Translations under genes and position numbers: made by a program
Part shown: in pieces, positions 50,522-62,373 of the stretch
Position numbering within the stretch: position 1 is the first letter of the stretch
How the letters are laid out: each line of letters opens with the position of its first letter
Notes under the pieces: generated by a model
Databases searched by the model: none
Seen by the model: the letters and a program-made list of their open reading frames with translations, nothing else
Told to the model about the DNA's origin: nothing
From: Temnopleurus reevesii
Lineage: Eukaryota > Echinodermata > Echinoidea > Temnopleuroida > Temnopleuridae
DNA: 64,000 bases
Direction of reading: 5' to 3'
NCBI GenBank assembly: GCA_036244855.1
Contig: BQKZ01000421.1
Coordinates: forward strand, 60,478-124,477

Positions 50522-51779
50522 CATCATGAAAATGACTGTGCAAAGTACTGCAAAGCAACACAAATATATAGGATCATGATCGTCATGTGTGGTGTACAAG
50601 AAGACACCATTCAAAAGCCAAGGGTCATCAATGAGTTCATCCAGCTAATGAAATCTCAATGAAATTAGTCCTTTGCTTACAAGTATTTGCAGGTAATGTT
50701 TCACTTTTGGTTGACAAAAAAGAGAAATCTCTTTCCATATTTTGAACACAACAGGCTTCAAGCATCAATCATGGTGTGTTTGAATTGCCAAAGCACATGC
50801 CATCCACCTGTATTCCAATTCTCTTCAAGCAAAATGTCATTATCATTTGAAGATGCATGGATCATTTTTTCTTCATTCATTTTCCAAGTAAGACAAATGA
50901 AAATATTGTTTGTCTCTCTGAAAGGAATAATGCCCAATATCCAAAAATTGATAAAACCAGTATGAATTCATGTGATGCACAGTTTTTTTTGATGCACAGG
51001 TTTCAGATGCCAACCATCCCAACACTCTATTTACCATAAAAGTGGGCACTTGAGCACAATCCCGGGATTGTTGAACTAACAAGCGATATGTTGGATAAAT
51101 GTATGCATTAATTCATGTTGAAGCACATAGACCGAGTGAAGGGGGCTCTCATACCAGTCCATTCATGAATACTCCAGCAGAGAGACGATACCGATCTAGA
51201 CGTAAATGGTGCTTCTCATTCTATTCAGGCGGGTAGGGAGGGGAAAGGATTCTGGGGAAAAGGTTGTGCAGACAAGATGGAAAACATCATTAAAACTCTT
51301 TCCAACATTAGGTCACAACCTTGCATTCATTGGAAGGAGGAAAATGTTTTGTTGAGGGACTTTATTCTGCACTTTGCGGTTTTCGTTCTCTTCCCAGAGC
51401 GCAACTGATTGGCAGGCATTCGCTTAGTATGCAGCTTTAAAAAAAAAATGAGAAGAAAACTATGAATCTGTAGTGGGAGAAAGACTGTGAAAAGGCTATG
51501 ATTCAGAGCTCTGAGCATCACTCTGCCTCTCAAAAAGCAACAAGCAAATTGGACTAACCGCTGAAAACTCTTGAGGAAGAGGAGTATCGGTTTGGGGTGT
51601 TCTACCGGTAGAGAGGCGTTGAAGTGGCAAACATCCTTTGTCTCAGGCTATTATCACCCATATTCGAGGAACAGATTCCATGCCTTGAGAGAAACGAAGA
51701 CAAGTGAGATAATAAGGTCATGGATAACAGGAGACAATGAAGGAAACCATGGGTACAGAAGAGAGAAAAAGTGAATTAA
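50516..51779 (+). repeat. Duplicated 1.26 kb segment, copy 1
   Basis: Matches 53506-54767 with about three substitutions and a two-base difference in one A run (ten versus eight A near 51432). It ends exactly at the N at 51780. Open frames inside it appear twice in the window for this reason; none has support as a gene. Confidence 0.95.
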
Positions 51780-51780
51780 N
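51780..51780. other. Single-base gap (N) at end of duplicated copy
   Basis: The N directly follows copy 1 of the 1.26 kb duplication and directly precedes a 35-base copy of the SINE-like tail, as expected for a contig join placed inside a repeat. Confidence 0.9.
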
Positions 51781-51815
51781 ATGATACAGTGTATTAAACA
51801 TATTTGGTGATCAAT
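51781..51815 (+). mobile_element. SINE-like 3' tail, second copy
   Basis: Identical over 35 bases to 50487-50521, then diverges. It is truncated on the left by the N. Confidence 0.6.
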
Positions 51816-53505
51816 GTCACATAGTAACCCAGAATTTGACATGACAACCAAGCATATCATTAAGACCCCTGGAATTCCAATTAAGACTAGGGAGTTAACT
51901 TTTACTCTGGGGCAGCTCTGAGGGAACAATAGGCTTCAATGCTAGAGCTCTCAATTGAATAGGAGAGGCATGTGAGTGATGTGTGCTGAACCATGCGAGC
52001 TTGTGCAAGGATAGGTGCATGTATGTGTGTAGGAATCAGAGCTTCAGATAAATTTGGTCAGTGCAGGACCTATTTTAGCTGGTGGTGTGAGTTTGAGGTG
52101 GGAGATGTGCAGCAAGTAATTCTATACTTATGTCATCAATCCGGGCAAGGCAGGCCAGGAGAAGGCACCTCTACAGCTCCACATGGCTCAGATATAAGTA
52201 AGTGATATTTTATCATGATTTTCCCTACCTGTTTCCATGTTATCTTTGTCAAGAATTGAAAGTCTTAAATGCGGGCGTGGCACATAATTCCATAGAGAGA
52301 GCTGTACACAAACCAATTACAGCTTTTACTTCATTGAAAGGGTTGCATGAGTAGTTAAATCTAGGGCATATTCTTCATATCTAGAAAGAGTATATTTTGT
52401 TTTTGAATTTTATATTGCATAAAGGAAATGGAATCTCTTGGGTTATCAAATGACAAGCCATCATTTATGTATGTATTTAGTTATGAAGCATTAATCCAAG
52501 TGTGATTGAATATGTGTAATTTAGAACAAATATATTGATATTAATGTGCAAGAGCACCAGTTTTAGGAAGGCTGAGAGCCAGTTATATGTACTGCCATTA
52601 ATTATAGGCTTTAGATTCATAACCATTTGTAGAACATTCCATTGAGGCATGTAGACTGTCTATTGTTTTAACTGCAGTCAGACAGCTGGGTTTTTCCGTA
52701 TTGTGCTTCGTTGACCCTGGTCAGCAAGGACGTCGACCAGAGGACTGCCCGTAACCGGATCTGATCTACCGAGACCCCCCCCCCAAGACCTGGGAACGAG
52801 TTCCGTGATGGAAGATGCCATCCGTGTCGGTAGCGTTCACCAGAGATAGGCGAGGTCATACGATCACCACTGTTCTTCGTCGTCATAAACGTCAGTCAAA
52901 GCGACCACCGTTCGACAACCATGGACTTTCTACGATCGTCGTGTATCGCGAGAGCACCGGAGAGCACCAAGCGATAACGTAAGAAACTTCCATGCGGGTC
53001 AGGGACCGTCGCGGACATTTAATTTATTCCAGAACCCTTAAAATGCGCCGCGTTAGTTAAGTAATTACTTTATTTGTGGCCAAATAGTCGTTTTCTTAAA
53101 TGTGAGCTCACAGGACTAACTATTTTGGGATCAACTCTTGAATAACTTATATGAATCCTCTGGGATGTTTCCATGGATACTTTGTACACTCTTAATTGAT
53201 TTCCAAGGTTGAATGTTGAGGGAATATCATAGACACTCGAGGAATTTCAATTGGGGGTAATTAGAGTTGAATTCTTTTTTGAAGGGTCATTATCACCAAC
53301 TAGAATGAAGGGATTGAATCACTCCCTGCTTTGATGCATAGACTCTGTTGATTTATAGTAATAAACAGCATGAATCTCTGAATATATATATCAATGATTT
53401 GAAGTGAGTACTTATTCTTGTGTGAATCCATAACCAACAGACCCTATTGTATACAGAATTATATCTATCGCCAGAACGTGCAAAAGCAGTGCATAGAATC
53501 TGACA
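51816..53505. other. Unique sequence between duplicated copies, with CpG-rich island
   Basis: AT-rich apart from 52660-53000, which is GC- and CpG-rich and has a ten-base C run at 52775-52784. No full gene is seen. Confidence 0.5.
52680..52978 (+). promoter_or_regulatory. CpG island with possible first exon
   Basis: The densest CpG run seen in the window. ACAACCATGG at 52915-52924 is an excellent initiation context, but its frame closes after 18 codons (TAA at 52975-52977). A good donor AAC|GTAAGA follows immediately at 52978/52979. This could be a 5' untranslated first exon carrying a short upstream frame, or chance. No TATA box is seen. Confidence 0.23.
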
Positions 53506-54767
53506 ATCAATCATCATGAAAATGACTGTGCAAAGTACTGCAAAGCACCACAAATATATAGGATCACGATCGTCATGTGTGGTGTACAAGAAGACACCAT
53601 TCAAAAGCCAAGGGTCATCAATGAGTTCATCCAGCTAATGAAATCTCAATGAAATTAGTCCTTTGCTTACAAGTATTTGCAGGTAATGTTTCACTTTTGG
53701 TTGACAAAAAAGAGAAATCTCTTTCCATATTTTGAACACAACAGGCTTCAAGCATCAATCATGGTGTGTTTGAATTGCCAAAGCACATGCCATCCACCTG
53801 TATTCCAATTCTCTTCAAGCAAAATGTCATTATCATTTGAAGATGCATGGATCATTTTTTCTTCATTCATTTTCCAAGTAAGACAAATGAAAATATTGTT
53901 TGTCTCTCTGAAAGGAATAATGCCCAATATCCAAAAATTGATAAAACCAGTATGAATTCATGTGATGCACAGTTTTTTTTGATGCACAGGTTTCAGATGC
54001 CAACCATCCCAACACTCTATTTACCATAAAAGTGGGCACTTGAGCACAATCCCGGGATTGTTGAACTAACAAGCGATATGTTGGAAAAATGTATGCATTA
54101 ATTCATGTTGAAGCACATAGACCGAGTGAAGGGGGCTCTCATACCAGTCCATTCATGAATACTCCAGCAGAGAGACGATACCGATCTAGACGTAAATGGT
54201 GCTTCTCATTCTATTCAGGCGGGTAGGGAGGGGAAAGGATTCTGGGGAAAAGGTTGTGCAGACAAGATGGAAAACATCATTAAAACTCTTTCCAACATTA
54301 GGTCACAACCTTGCATTCATTGGAAGGAGGAAAATGTTTTGTTGAGGGACTTTATTCTGCACTTTGCGGTTTTCGTTCTCTTCCCAGAGCGCAACTGATT
54401 GGCAGGCATTCGCTTAGTATGCAGCTTTAAAAAAAATGAGAAGAAAACTATGAATCTGTAGTGGGAGAAAGACTGTGAAAAGGCTATGATTCAGAGCTCT
54501 GAGCATCACTCTGCCTCTCAAAAAGCAACAAGCAAATTGGACTAACCGCTGAAAACTCTTGAGGAAGAGGAGTATCGGTTTGGGGTGTTCTACCGGTAGA
54601 GAGGCGTTGAAGTGGCAAACATCCTTTGTCTCAGGCTATTATCACCCATATTCGAGGAACAGATTCCATGCCTTGAGAGAAACGAAGACAAGTGAGATAA
54701 TAAGGTCATGGATAACAGGAGACAATGAAGGAAACCATGGGTACAGAAGAGAGAAAAAGTGAATTAA
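53506..54767 (+). repeat. Duplicated 1.26 kb segment, copy 2
   Basis: Second copy of 50516-51779 (offset 2990, falling to 2988 after the A-run difference). It continues into unique sequence after 54767, so this copy is probably the intact one. Confidence 0.95.
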
Positions 54768-57306
54768 AGAAATGTTGTATGAAAGAAGAGGAGAAAATTT
54801 GATAAAAGAGAGAGGAAAAGAGAGGCAGTAGATGGAAAGTAATGAGAGCATGGAAAGACTAAGGCGACCAATTAGGAGTCTCTGACTCACCAAAAGTATC
54901 CAACTACCATGGCAATAGACGAAGCAGGGGAGTAAAAAGGCACTATTTTGGGTGCTTTGTTACGGGCGGGGAAGAAATCCCCTCCTTAATTGATCACTTC
55001 TCATTTTTCTCATTAGTTACATTCTAGGCTACCCCTAGGGGTTGGCAGACGAGAGTCAGAAGTGGAACTATATGGGAGCAGCAATAACTATGTAAGGAAC
55101 ATTGGCATCGGTTCCGACAAAAGGGGGCAAATGGAGAGGGGAAAAAGGATAAAGACTTCAACAAGATCATTGCCACAGTTATCGGCAATCCCATATTGCA
55201 TGTCAGCAAACATTCTGACTTTAAGTAGTGTGTCATGGAAACACTATTCATGAATATTGAATTGATGTCAATTACAGAAAAAAATATGCAGATCAAAGGC
55301 AGTCTTCTCTCTAAGTTCTAGTCAAATTCAATTTGAAATAAATGTTCTAAATATTTTCTACATTATTTCATACACCAAAGCTCAATGTTAATATTACTCA
55401 TAGCTCATGACAAAATTTGGAAGGACAACCAACCACAATGAAAATTTTTCTGAAATGGACGTAAAAATCCATGCACACATGAACACCCATGGCTGCCCAG
55501 GACATCCTGTGAATATGTATAAGGCGAAGAAGATGGCCACGCGGCTAACGTTCAATGTAATGTAGACGACAGCTTTGTTTACAAGCTAGCCCCCATACCC
55601 AGACCGGCTACCATCACGTTGCCCCTGCCTACACGCCACGGGTGTGAAGTCACTACGCTAGGTTCTTGACCCGACAACTGAACAATGGGCATCCCACGCG
55701 ATGGACAGAGCCCAAGCTAAGCTCAGGAAGACGACAGTGCGTACTCATCTCGCTAGCCATTTCCCAAACCGGCTTGATGCAAGGAAATACGAGATGCGCC
55801 AGATTCGAGGCACATCCGCTTGGTCAATATATCCGATTTCAGAGAAAACTGGGATGGATGCATCGTGGATTCCCATTCTTCCAATGTAAATATTACATCC
55901 ATTCACTGGTGTGTAAAATAAGAAGATCTTCCGCATCTAATTTGTTTATATTTCAACCCTACAACAGAAGAATCGTCAACGATCCAGATATATGGATCAA
56001 ATTCTACTGCCCGCATCGCCTTGTAATATGTGCAAGGTCCGCCATGAGTCTGAACAAACACAGATTAATCACAAAGAGTAAAATATTTAAGTGATCTAAA
56101 ATCTAAATTCAAGTAAAAATGAGTTTAATAAACCAACACAAAATATGAGAACATGCATGTAAATGTAATGTAAATGTATCATGATTATCAGCCATTACAT
56201 TAGAAGAGCTCTACAATTTTTTTCCATTTCTATGTATCATATAATCAATTAAATCTACATTTAAGCTTTCCTAAGGGGGGTCAATACTGAAATGGATTAA
56301 CACGAATATATTCAGCTTGATAATCATCAACGAGAACTTGTTAAAACAAAACACTTGTGATAATGAACACGTTCCATAGATATGCCTGGCTCCTGGTAAA
56401 CACAATGGAACTTTGATTTGAGCCAGACTCGGTTTAAACAAGCAAAATAATACCAGCTTTAATTGGGTAGTCTAGTACTTGGGCACTCACAAACACTAAA
56501 TGAGGGGAAATCAAACAAAAAGGTTTCTGGCCCTGGAACATCAAAGGAACCGCCCGCTATCTTGCTAACCGATTTTGCATAAACAGAATAAGCCCTTATC
56601 ACCACTGGTCAAAGATGATGTCAATATGAAACAAGCACCACAATCGCTAAATATATCTTTATTGGAGTCCAGATGACATATTTTTGACTAAATTATGAGT
56701 TCATAAAAGTTGAGTTTATTCATCGTTGTTGGTCTTAAGACAGCTCTAGATATTAGATTGAAATTGAGGATCTAAATAGAAATGATAGGCTCCATAGTTC
56801 TTCCATGAAACTTTTATACCAAAGATGAGCAGAAAACTGTATGAAAAACAACATGACCACAAATAATAGAGGAAAAATTTGGTAAATTGGATACAGTAGT
56901 CCAGGGATCAAGAAGACTTGCTTTCTTACAACCAATCACATATCCTCAGTTGCATTTGTTACATCATGTTTAAACTTAAAAATATTGACGAATCACTTTA
57001 CAACTTAGAGAGAAAAAACGGGAAGCTTTATCTACTTCATACATCGCCCATCATTTCAGTATTGATTTAGGTTCTATTGATTTTCACCCAATCACATCAC
57101 TTTAGGGTACCAGCCTTTGACACAATTAGATGAAAGGTCAAAAGTACAGCGAGTCGATCCCGCGACAATACAATCCAAAGATATCCCATCATCTGGAAGT
57201 AAAACATCAAATAATGCATCTTTTGGCTGGAAAAGCGGACGAATTTGGCACATGCCAATAAATAGAGGTGTGATTGACACCCTAGTGTTTTGAACTCCAT
57301 TTCGGT
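54768..57306. other. Non-coding stretch with GC-richer patch 55470-56090
   Basis: In the patch, overlapping plus-strand frames are open (142 codons at 55666-56094; 62 codons at 55701-55889 with ATGG after GCG), and a minus-strand frame is open at 55745-55936. None has motifs or decisive splice sites. The minus-strand frame at 57092-57280 (up to 57325 if read back) is also protein-like but is out of frame with the candidate exon just upstream. Confidence 0.45.
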
Positions 57307-57459
57307 TTATGAAAAATCACACCAAAGTCTTCCGTTTTCAGCAAGCGACAGGAGAGCATTTGGGGACCCCTGTCGAGAGTCTTTCTCAACACCAGCACCC
57401 ATCATTAACCCCACTGTTGGTGTGATAAAGGACTCAAAATTGCCTGCGCTTTGATGTTG
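57307..57459 (-). CDS. Candidate coding exon (3' of a pair), product unknown
   Basis: The minus-strand acceptor is strong: CTCTTGCCTCTTTTGTTTTC, then AACACTCCAG with AG at 57461-57460. It is followed in phase 0 by 50 codons and TAA at 57309-57307. The peptide includes GNFESFITPTVGLMMGAG and NALLSLAENGRLWCDF. A second protein-like frame continues on the same strand after a frame change (57325-57092), so a frameshift or a decaying gene is possible. On the plus strand an acceptor-like TCTTCCGTTTTCAG opens an alternative shorter exon here, so even the strand is not certain. Confidence 0.25.
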   Translation of the reverse strand, partial: QHQSAGNFESFITPTVGLMMGAGVEKDSRQGSPNALLSLAENGRLWCDFS

Positions 57460-57800
57460 CTGGAGTGTTAAACGTGAAAACAAAAGAGGCAAGAGACTAA
57501 GCAAAGATGGAAACGCAGGTGTGTGGCGGGGAAAACAGACAAGCAGTCGCCCTAACTTGACAATCTGACTGCACGCTGGGTTCGGTATTCACCGTCTATT
57601 AAGCGGTTCATGACCGAACTCTACCAACATCACCTGACTTTTTAAAGTAAAGTGCAACCGAAGAAGGAGAAAGCAATACTTTAATCTCAGTGTTTCAGCT
57701 GGTAAACTCAGCAAAGTCTCAGGTGTGATCAATTCTAAAGAAAGGTGCAAAGAATTTGTGCAGCATTGTTGAATTTGAATGAGTGAGAAGTCGGAGCTAC

Positions 57801-57904
57801 CTCCTTTCCCAGGTGAACACCTGTAAGATAATGTTTACCCTCATCGCCACATAAATAACCAGACTCGGAATGAAACATCCGCACAGTGTCACAGCAAATA
57901 ATAC
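57801..57904 (-). CDS. Candidate coding exon (5' of a pair), product unknown
   Basis: Minus-strand AG at 57906-57905 is followed by 2 nt plus 34 codons, ending GGAAAGGAG|GTAGCT. It leaves phase 0, which matches the phase-0 start of 57307-57459; the implied intron (57460-57800, 341 bp) begins GT and ends AG. The peptide has several cysteines (IICCDTV, GYLCGDEG) and no recognised motif. The acceptor has only a moderate pyrimidine tract, and the frame is open back to about 57966. Its start phase does not fit directly after 63107-63252. Confidence 0.22.
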
Positions 57905-58512
57905 CTTTATGCAATGCAAACATGCAAAGTTTGTCAAGTTTGTAAGACCAATCACAGAAATCGGATCATCAAAACGAGGTTTATTTGTATTGGCAATATC
58001 AAAATTTAGTCAATCAATATCAATACAATTGTCCCATTGTCAAATAAGAAGTACTGCCCATTGTAAGACTCGCTCGACTAACAACCATTGTATCATCGAA
58101 GTAACAATTAAATCAATATTTTGGGGAAGTGTTCTGCCACAGATTTCAAAAGCATTGGAAAAAGTAAATCATAATAAACATTTTCTAAATATTTCTCAGA
58201 ATTAAGTTACTTTCTCTGACAAAGAAAATTTGTACACAACAAGATACAACCTGAAATCTTTCATTTAATCCTCTTTTTCCCTTTTTAAAGATGTAATCTG
58301 CTCAATCCAACAATAATCGGATCACATGGGAAATTCCTTTAAAAAATAAAAGTTCTGACTAGCATAGGTCCCTAACCTCATCAGGTGACGACTTGTACAT
58401 TGAAAACATAATACTTCTCAAGCATATGGGTGTGTGATAAGGTTGTCACCATTTTGTGTTCTTTTTCATTGAAAAATGTGCCAACTTGGCCTGATTATGG
58501 AACAATTGACAG

Positions 58513-58545
58513 ACTTACCTGGATAGATGAAGCAAAAGAAAAAGT
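58513..58545 (-). other. Recursive splice site-like motif (ratchet point)
   Basis: On the minus strand a 25-base pyrimidine-rich tract (TTTTTCTTTTGCTTCATC onward) ends in CCAG at 58522-58519 and is followed immediately by GTAAGT (58518-58513). Juxtaposed perfect 3' and 5' splice sites are the signature of zero-nucleotide exons used in recursive splicing of long introns. It lies downstream of candidate exon 63107-63252 in the same orientation. Confidence 0.4.
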
Positions 58546-59395
58546 TGAAAAGGCCATCAGAATTGACAGGGTAAATAAGTATTGATATAAAGAACACAAA
58601 GTTATCGCTAAAGCATGCCTTGAATGAATCTATAATGCACTTCAGTCCCACCTATATAGAATGATGTGCTCAGTTGAGCAGCAAATTCAGAGACAATAAT
58701 AAATGAGAAGTTACTTCTTATTCTTCATAACTTTAAAAAAACATGCAGGTGTGCTACCTCAAATTTTTTTTTATAAACAAATTTCTTTGAAAGCTTTTCA
58801 ATTTTTATCTAATGCTTGACTGAGCTGCTTGAAAACAATCTCTTTCTGCATCATGAAAACTTGAATGCACATTTCAATCTAGTAAGTGGTTAGGAGATGT
58901 TTTAAAAGATATCATAGAACCATTTAAGCAAGAAACTGTAGCAAGGAATCAAACACCTTACTCCAAACACAATTATGAAAGTGCCCTAGGCATAGATGCT
59001 GAAAGAAGGAAATGGCACGAAATATTCATTTTATAGAAAGCAATGGCAGAAAGAAATCTAAAAACAATTCAGTGTGTGCCTTTGTTACCCTTTAATGAAA
59101 ATTTCAAATATAAATTTTGAGTAAGAAAAAAAATGGAAGAAATTGCATTTAGATTTTTGTTTTATTGTTATCTTTCAGAATTGAATCATAATAGGAAATT
59201 AGTTTCTTCTCTTCCTGACTGAATTCATAGCATTTATTCCTCCCGAAGAGGGTTTACTGGATTACAGCAAATCTCAAGACATTTGTTATCGTTGAGACAA
59301 GATAAGCGCATCTTCTCTAGTGGAATAAGAAGAACTAATTCAACTAAGTAGTAAAATGCATGGTTGTACAAACATACAAATCAAATACACAAACA

Positions 59396-59425
59396 GAAGC
59401 TTCTTACTCTTATAATTGAAGCTTC
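59396..59425. promoter_or_regulatory. Paired HSE-like palindromes
   Basis: GAAGCTTC occurs at 59396-59403 and 59418-59425, 22 bp apart. GAAnnTTC is the minimal heat-shock factor inverted pair, but a full element normally has three units. Confidence 0.15.
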
Positions 59426-61723
59426 TTTTTATTTCATTGTGAATTTCTAGTATTGTAAAGTGATTAAGTGATTTATATTATGACAGTGGAGATACCTGGA
59501 TGTCTTAGCTTTTCTTGTTAACTTATTGATGAATAATTGGGTGGCATATTTGTAGGACAAATCCAGATTTGAAAGATAACCTAAATACAAATTGTAAATA
59601 ACTCAAATAATTGAACTGTATGTGATTGTATGATGGCAATAAGACAGAATTATACAAAGTTAATTCTTTTCAGATGTGCAAGAGAGATAACATCTAAACC
59701 AACATTTTGAATTACCCTGATTGACTTTTTAAAGAGTATGTTATTGACACTCAAAATAAAGGTGGCTAATTGGGCAATTAACACTTCTGCTTTTATTGAT
59801 TTATGATGGACCGAATCTTCCACATGCTCAAAACCCAGTGACCTATCCAATACTGTGAGTCTCCTAAAGTTTTAATAAAATGTTGAAAAGTTTTTATTCT
59901 AACCTATCTTATCCGATTATAGCCTACATTCACTTGATACTTGATATGCAGGTATACTTACATGTATCTCTAATACAGACCTTAAAAATGTTTTAATTCA
60001 TTGAGCTAATTTCTTGAAACTGAATTTGCAGTTTATTCTTTTTACTATTACTATTCTTCCACAGTGATTGCAACCAATATCGTGAGTAACTGAAAGTATT
60101 GTAACAGGTTAAACTCTCAGCAAAAAGATTAAGTAACAATACTTTCCTATTAAATTGTATGATACTAATAACCAAAATTGTAATTAACTGGTTTCATATA
60201 ATACCTTTGACCTGTTTATTAGAAAAGTTTCAATAGCATTATAACCCTAACTTCTGCAATGCATTTTGATGTGCAAAACATGCACTATGGCAATCCATTT
60301 ATAGGGCCCTCTGTCTCACATGGGTTGAGTGCAGCACAATCGGAATAAATTTCTTTGTGGAATAAAGTTCTTATTGGAATTTAATATTGTAGGGAATGGT
60401 CAAACAATAATCTTATGATTAAACTCTCTATATTAGGACACAGCATTTCAAACTGTAATCTGGAAGACATTTTCCAAATAGTGAAAATGTAGGGTCAATA
60501 AATAAAAATAAATAGGTCTATTTCCCTCTTTTATTTGCCAGCTCAATAAAAAAAAAGAGAGAGAAGCTCTACGAACGTAGACTCAGAAGATGATTTGAAA
60601 AAAGAGTTTGAGAAATTGGTTTTAACTGTCAAACAAACTGCCCAGCCAATGACCATTATTTTCTTGGAATGGATACCGAATGGTAGTTAGATGGGTAATA
60701 GGCTCTCCCATGTGACACAAAATAAATCCTAGGTCACTAAAAATGACTTTTTCTCCACTTAAAAAGTCACTGCAGACAAAACTTTTGGAATCTCATAGCT
60801 GTTAAAGGTTGCAATATTTTTACAAATTTTCAAAATTTCAATCCACAAAAAATTGACAGTCAAAATGCAGGTGTATAAAAAAAGACATGACTGAAAAAAA
60901 ACAAGGAGGATATAGGGTAAAAACTTTTTTTAAAATCAATAAATAAAGATACATCGCCAGTAACACAATATTTGAAGAAACCAATACATTTTGGGATGAA
61001 TTATTTATTACAACTGTGATGATCTAAAATGTAATAATGTATCTCTTTATGTATACCAATATAATTTTTTCTCCTCTCCTCATTATTTTTCACCATGAAA
61101 CCATGGGTGTAGACATGTACATCTATATATATCAAGTCTATCATCAATGATGTCATTAATTAATAACTTAGCACATAGAGATCACCACCCTTGATTAAGA
61201 CAAAGACACGGTTTTATCTCTGAATACTGAAGGGTGTGCTATTCTTGAATAAAAAGATGATAATCCATACAGATATCATGTGTTCTGTTTGCATTGGTAA
61301 GATTGATGAACAAAGAGCAAACAATTAAGGAGACTTGAAAAATACACAAGGTGTGAATTGTCTGGATTGATATTGATTAAAAAAAATGTTGTTATCTACC
61401 ACTTGAATAGAATTGAAAAGAATTGAAGAACACTTAGATTACTCTTTTAAAAATGCATGAATGTACCACTCAGAGTAACAATAGGTTATACGTAATGTAA
61501 TATTTCAATAAGACTAGATTAATGTTAATGTAATTGTACTGAAACTAAGCATGCATTCTTTGACAAAAGACACATCTGTTTATGCCCAATCCCCTATAAT
61601 CTCTAGAAAATAAAATACGAAAACAAAGGAAATAAGATTGACTGTCAACACTGCCAGAAATTTAAAATATAGACCAGTGCATTTCTGCGCAAATTACAAT
61701 GTACCAATTCAATGATACAATGT

Positions 61724-61959
61724 GTGACTTCAAGTACAGTGTTCGGTGTTGGTGTTGGTGTTGAGAGAGCAAAACGGTCTGTAAACCGAGCTCCAACACC
61801 ATTGGTCAGTTTACAGAAGTGATACAGAAACGACCAGAAATACGTCAGAATCTTGCGAGGTCTACCCCAAACACTGACAGTCTTCAAGTTTGGTGTTGAG
61901 GCTGGTGTTGGTTTTGCTGCAACACCAAAACCAGCATTCAACACCGTACTTGAAGTCAC
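61724..61959. mobile_element. Inverted-repeat (foldback/MITE-like) element with GTGTTG repeats
   Basis: GTGACTTCAAGTAC at 61724-61737 is perfectly inverted at 61946-61959. Inside each end, GGTGTTGGTGTTGGTGTTG on the left faces CAACACC-rich sequence on the right, an imperfect inverted hexamer array. There is no coding capacity. Target-site duplications are not evident. Confidence 0.6.
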
Positions 61960-62061
61960 CCAATGAGATTGAAGGGGAAGGGAGTAGTTTCTTGGGTCCA
62001 ACATCGCTTGACCACTTTGGAATTTCTATCCAAAATTTCAAATACATGCACTAAACTCAGT

Positions 62062-62373
62062 GGCCGGTATTCCGATAGCGAGGTTTAAGTTAACCCTGGT
62101 CTAAATCTGTGGTTTAAGTATGGGTAGCCAAAAGTGCCAAACCTTCATTCCCAATGAATAAGTGTTATGTTAACTGCTCTCTTTTCCCATGCTTTAATAA
62201 TGTAGAAAACTATTGAAGTTTTTATTCCGAGACAGTTTTGAATACTATGAGTGCCAAATGTGCTGGTAAAGTAAACATCGACTGTTATAGATTCAAGCCT
62301 CTTTTGGCTTGCCATACTTAAACCATGCATTTAAACCAGGGTTAACTTAAACCTCGCTATCAGAATACGGGCC
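62062..62373. mobile_element. MITE-like element with long terminal inverted repeats
   Basis: The left arm 62062-62123 and right arm 62312-62373 are inverted copies matching at 56 of 62 positions, starting GGCCSGTATTCYGATAGCG and containing AAGTTAACCCTGGT. The match continues weakly to about 74 bases through an AGCCAAAAG string. The element is 312 bp with a non-coding AT-rich core, typical of a non-autonomous DNA transposon. The superfamily cannot be set because no clear target-site duplication is seen. Confidence 0.75.

Noticed and set aside
50687..51082. Open frames repeated at 53677-54072
   Set aside because: They recur only because the 1.26 kb segment is present twice; no coding evidence in either copy.
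59650..59876. Minus-strand frame with helical, protein-like residues
   Set aside because: No donor, AT-rich codons and no recognisable motif.
61645..62004. 119-codon minus-strand frame
   Set aside because: Covers the inverted GTGTTG element; the repeat explains the open frame.
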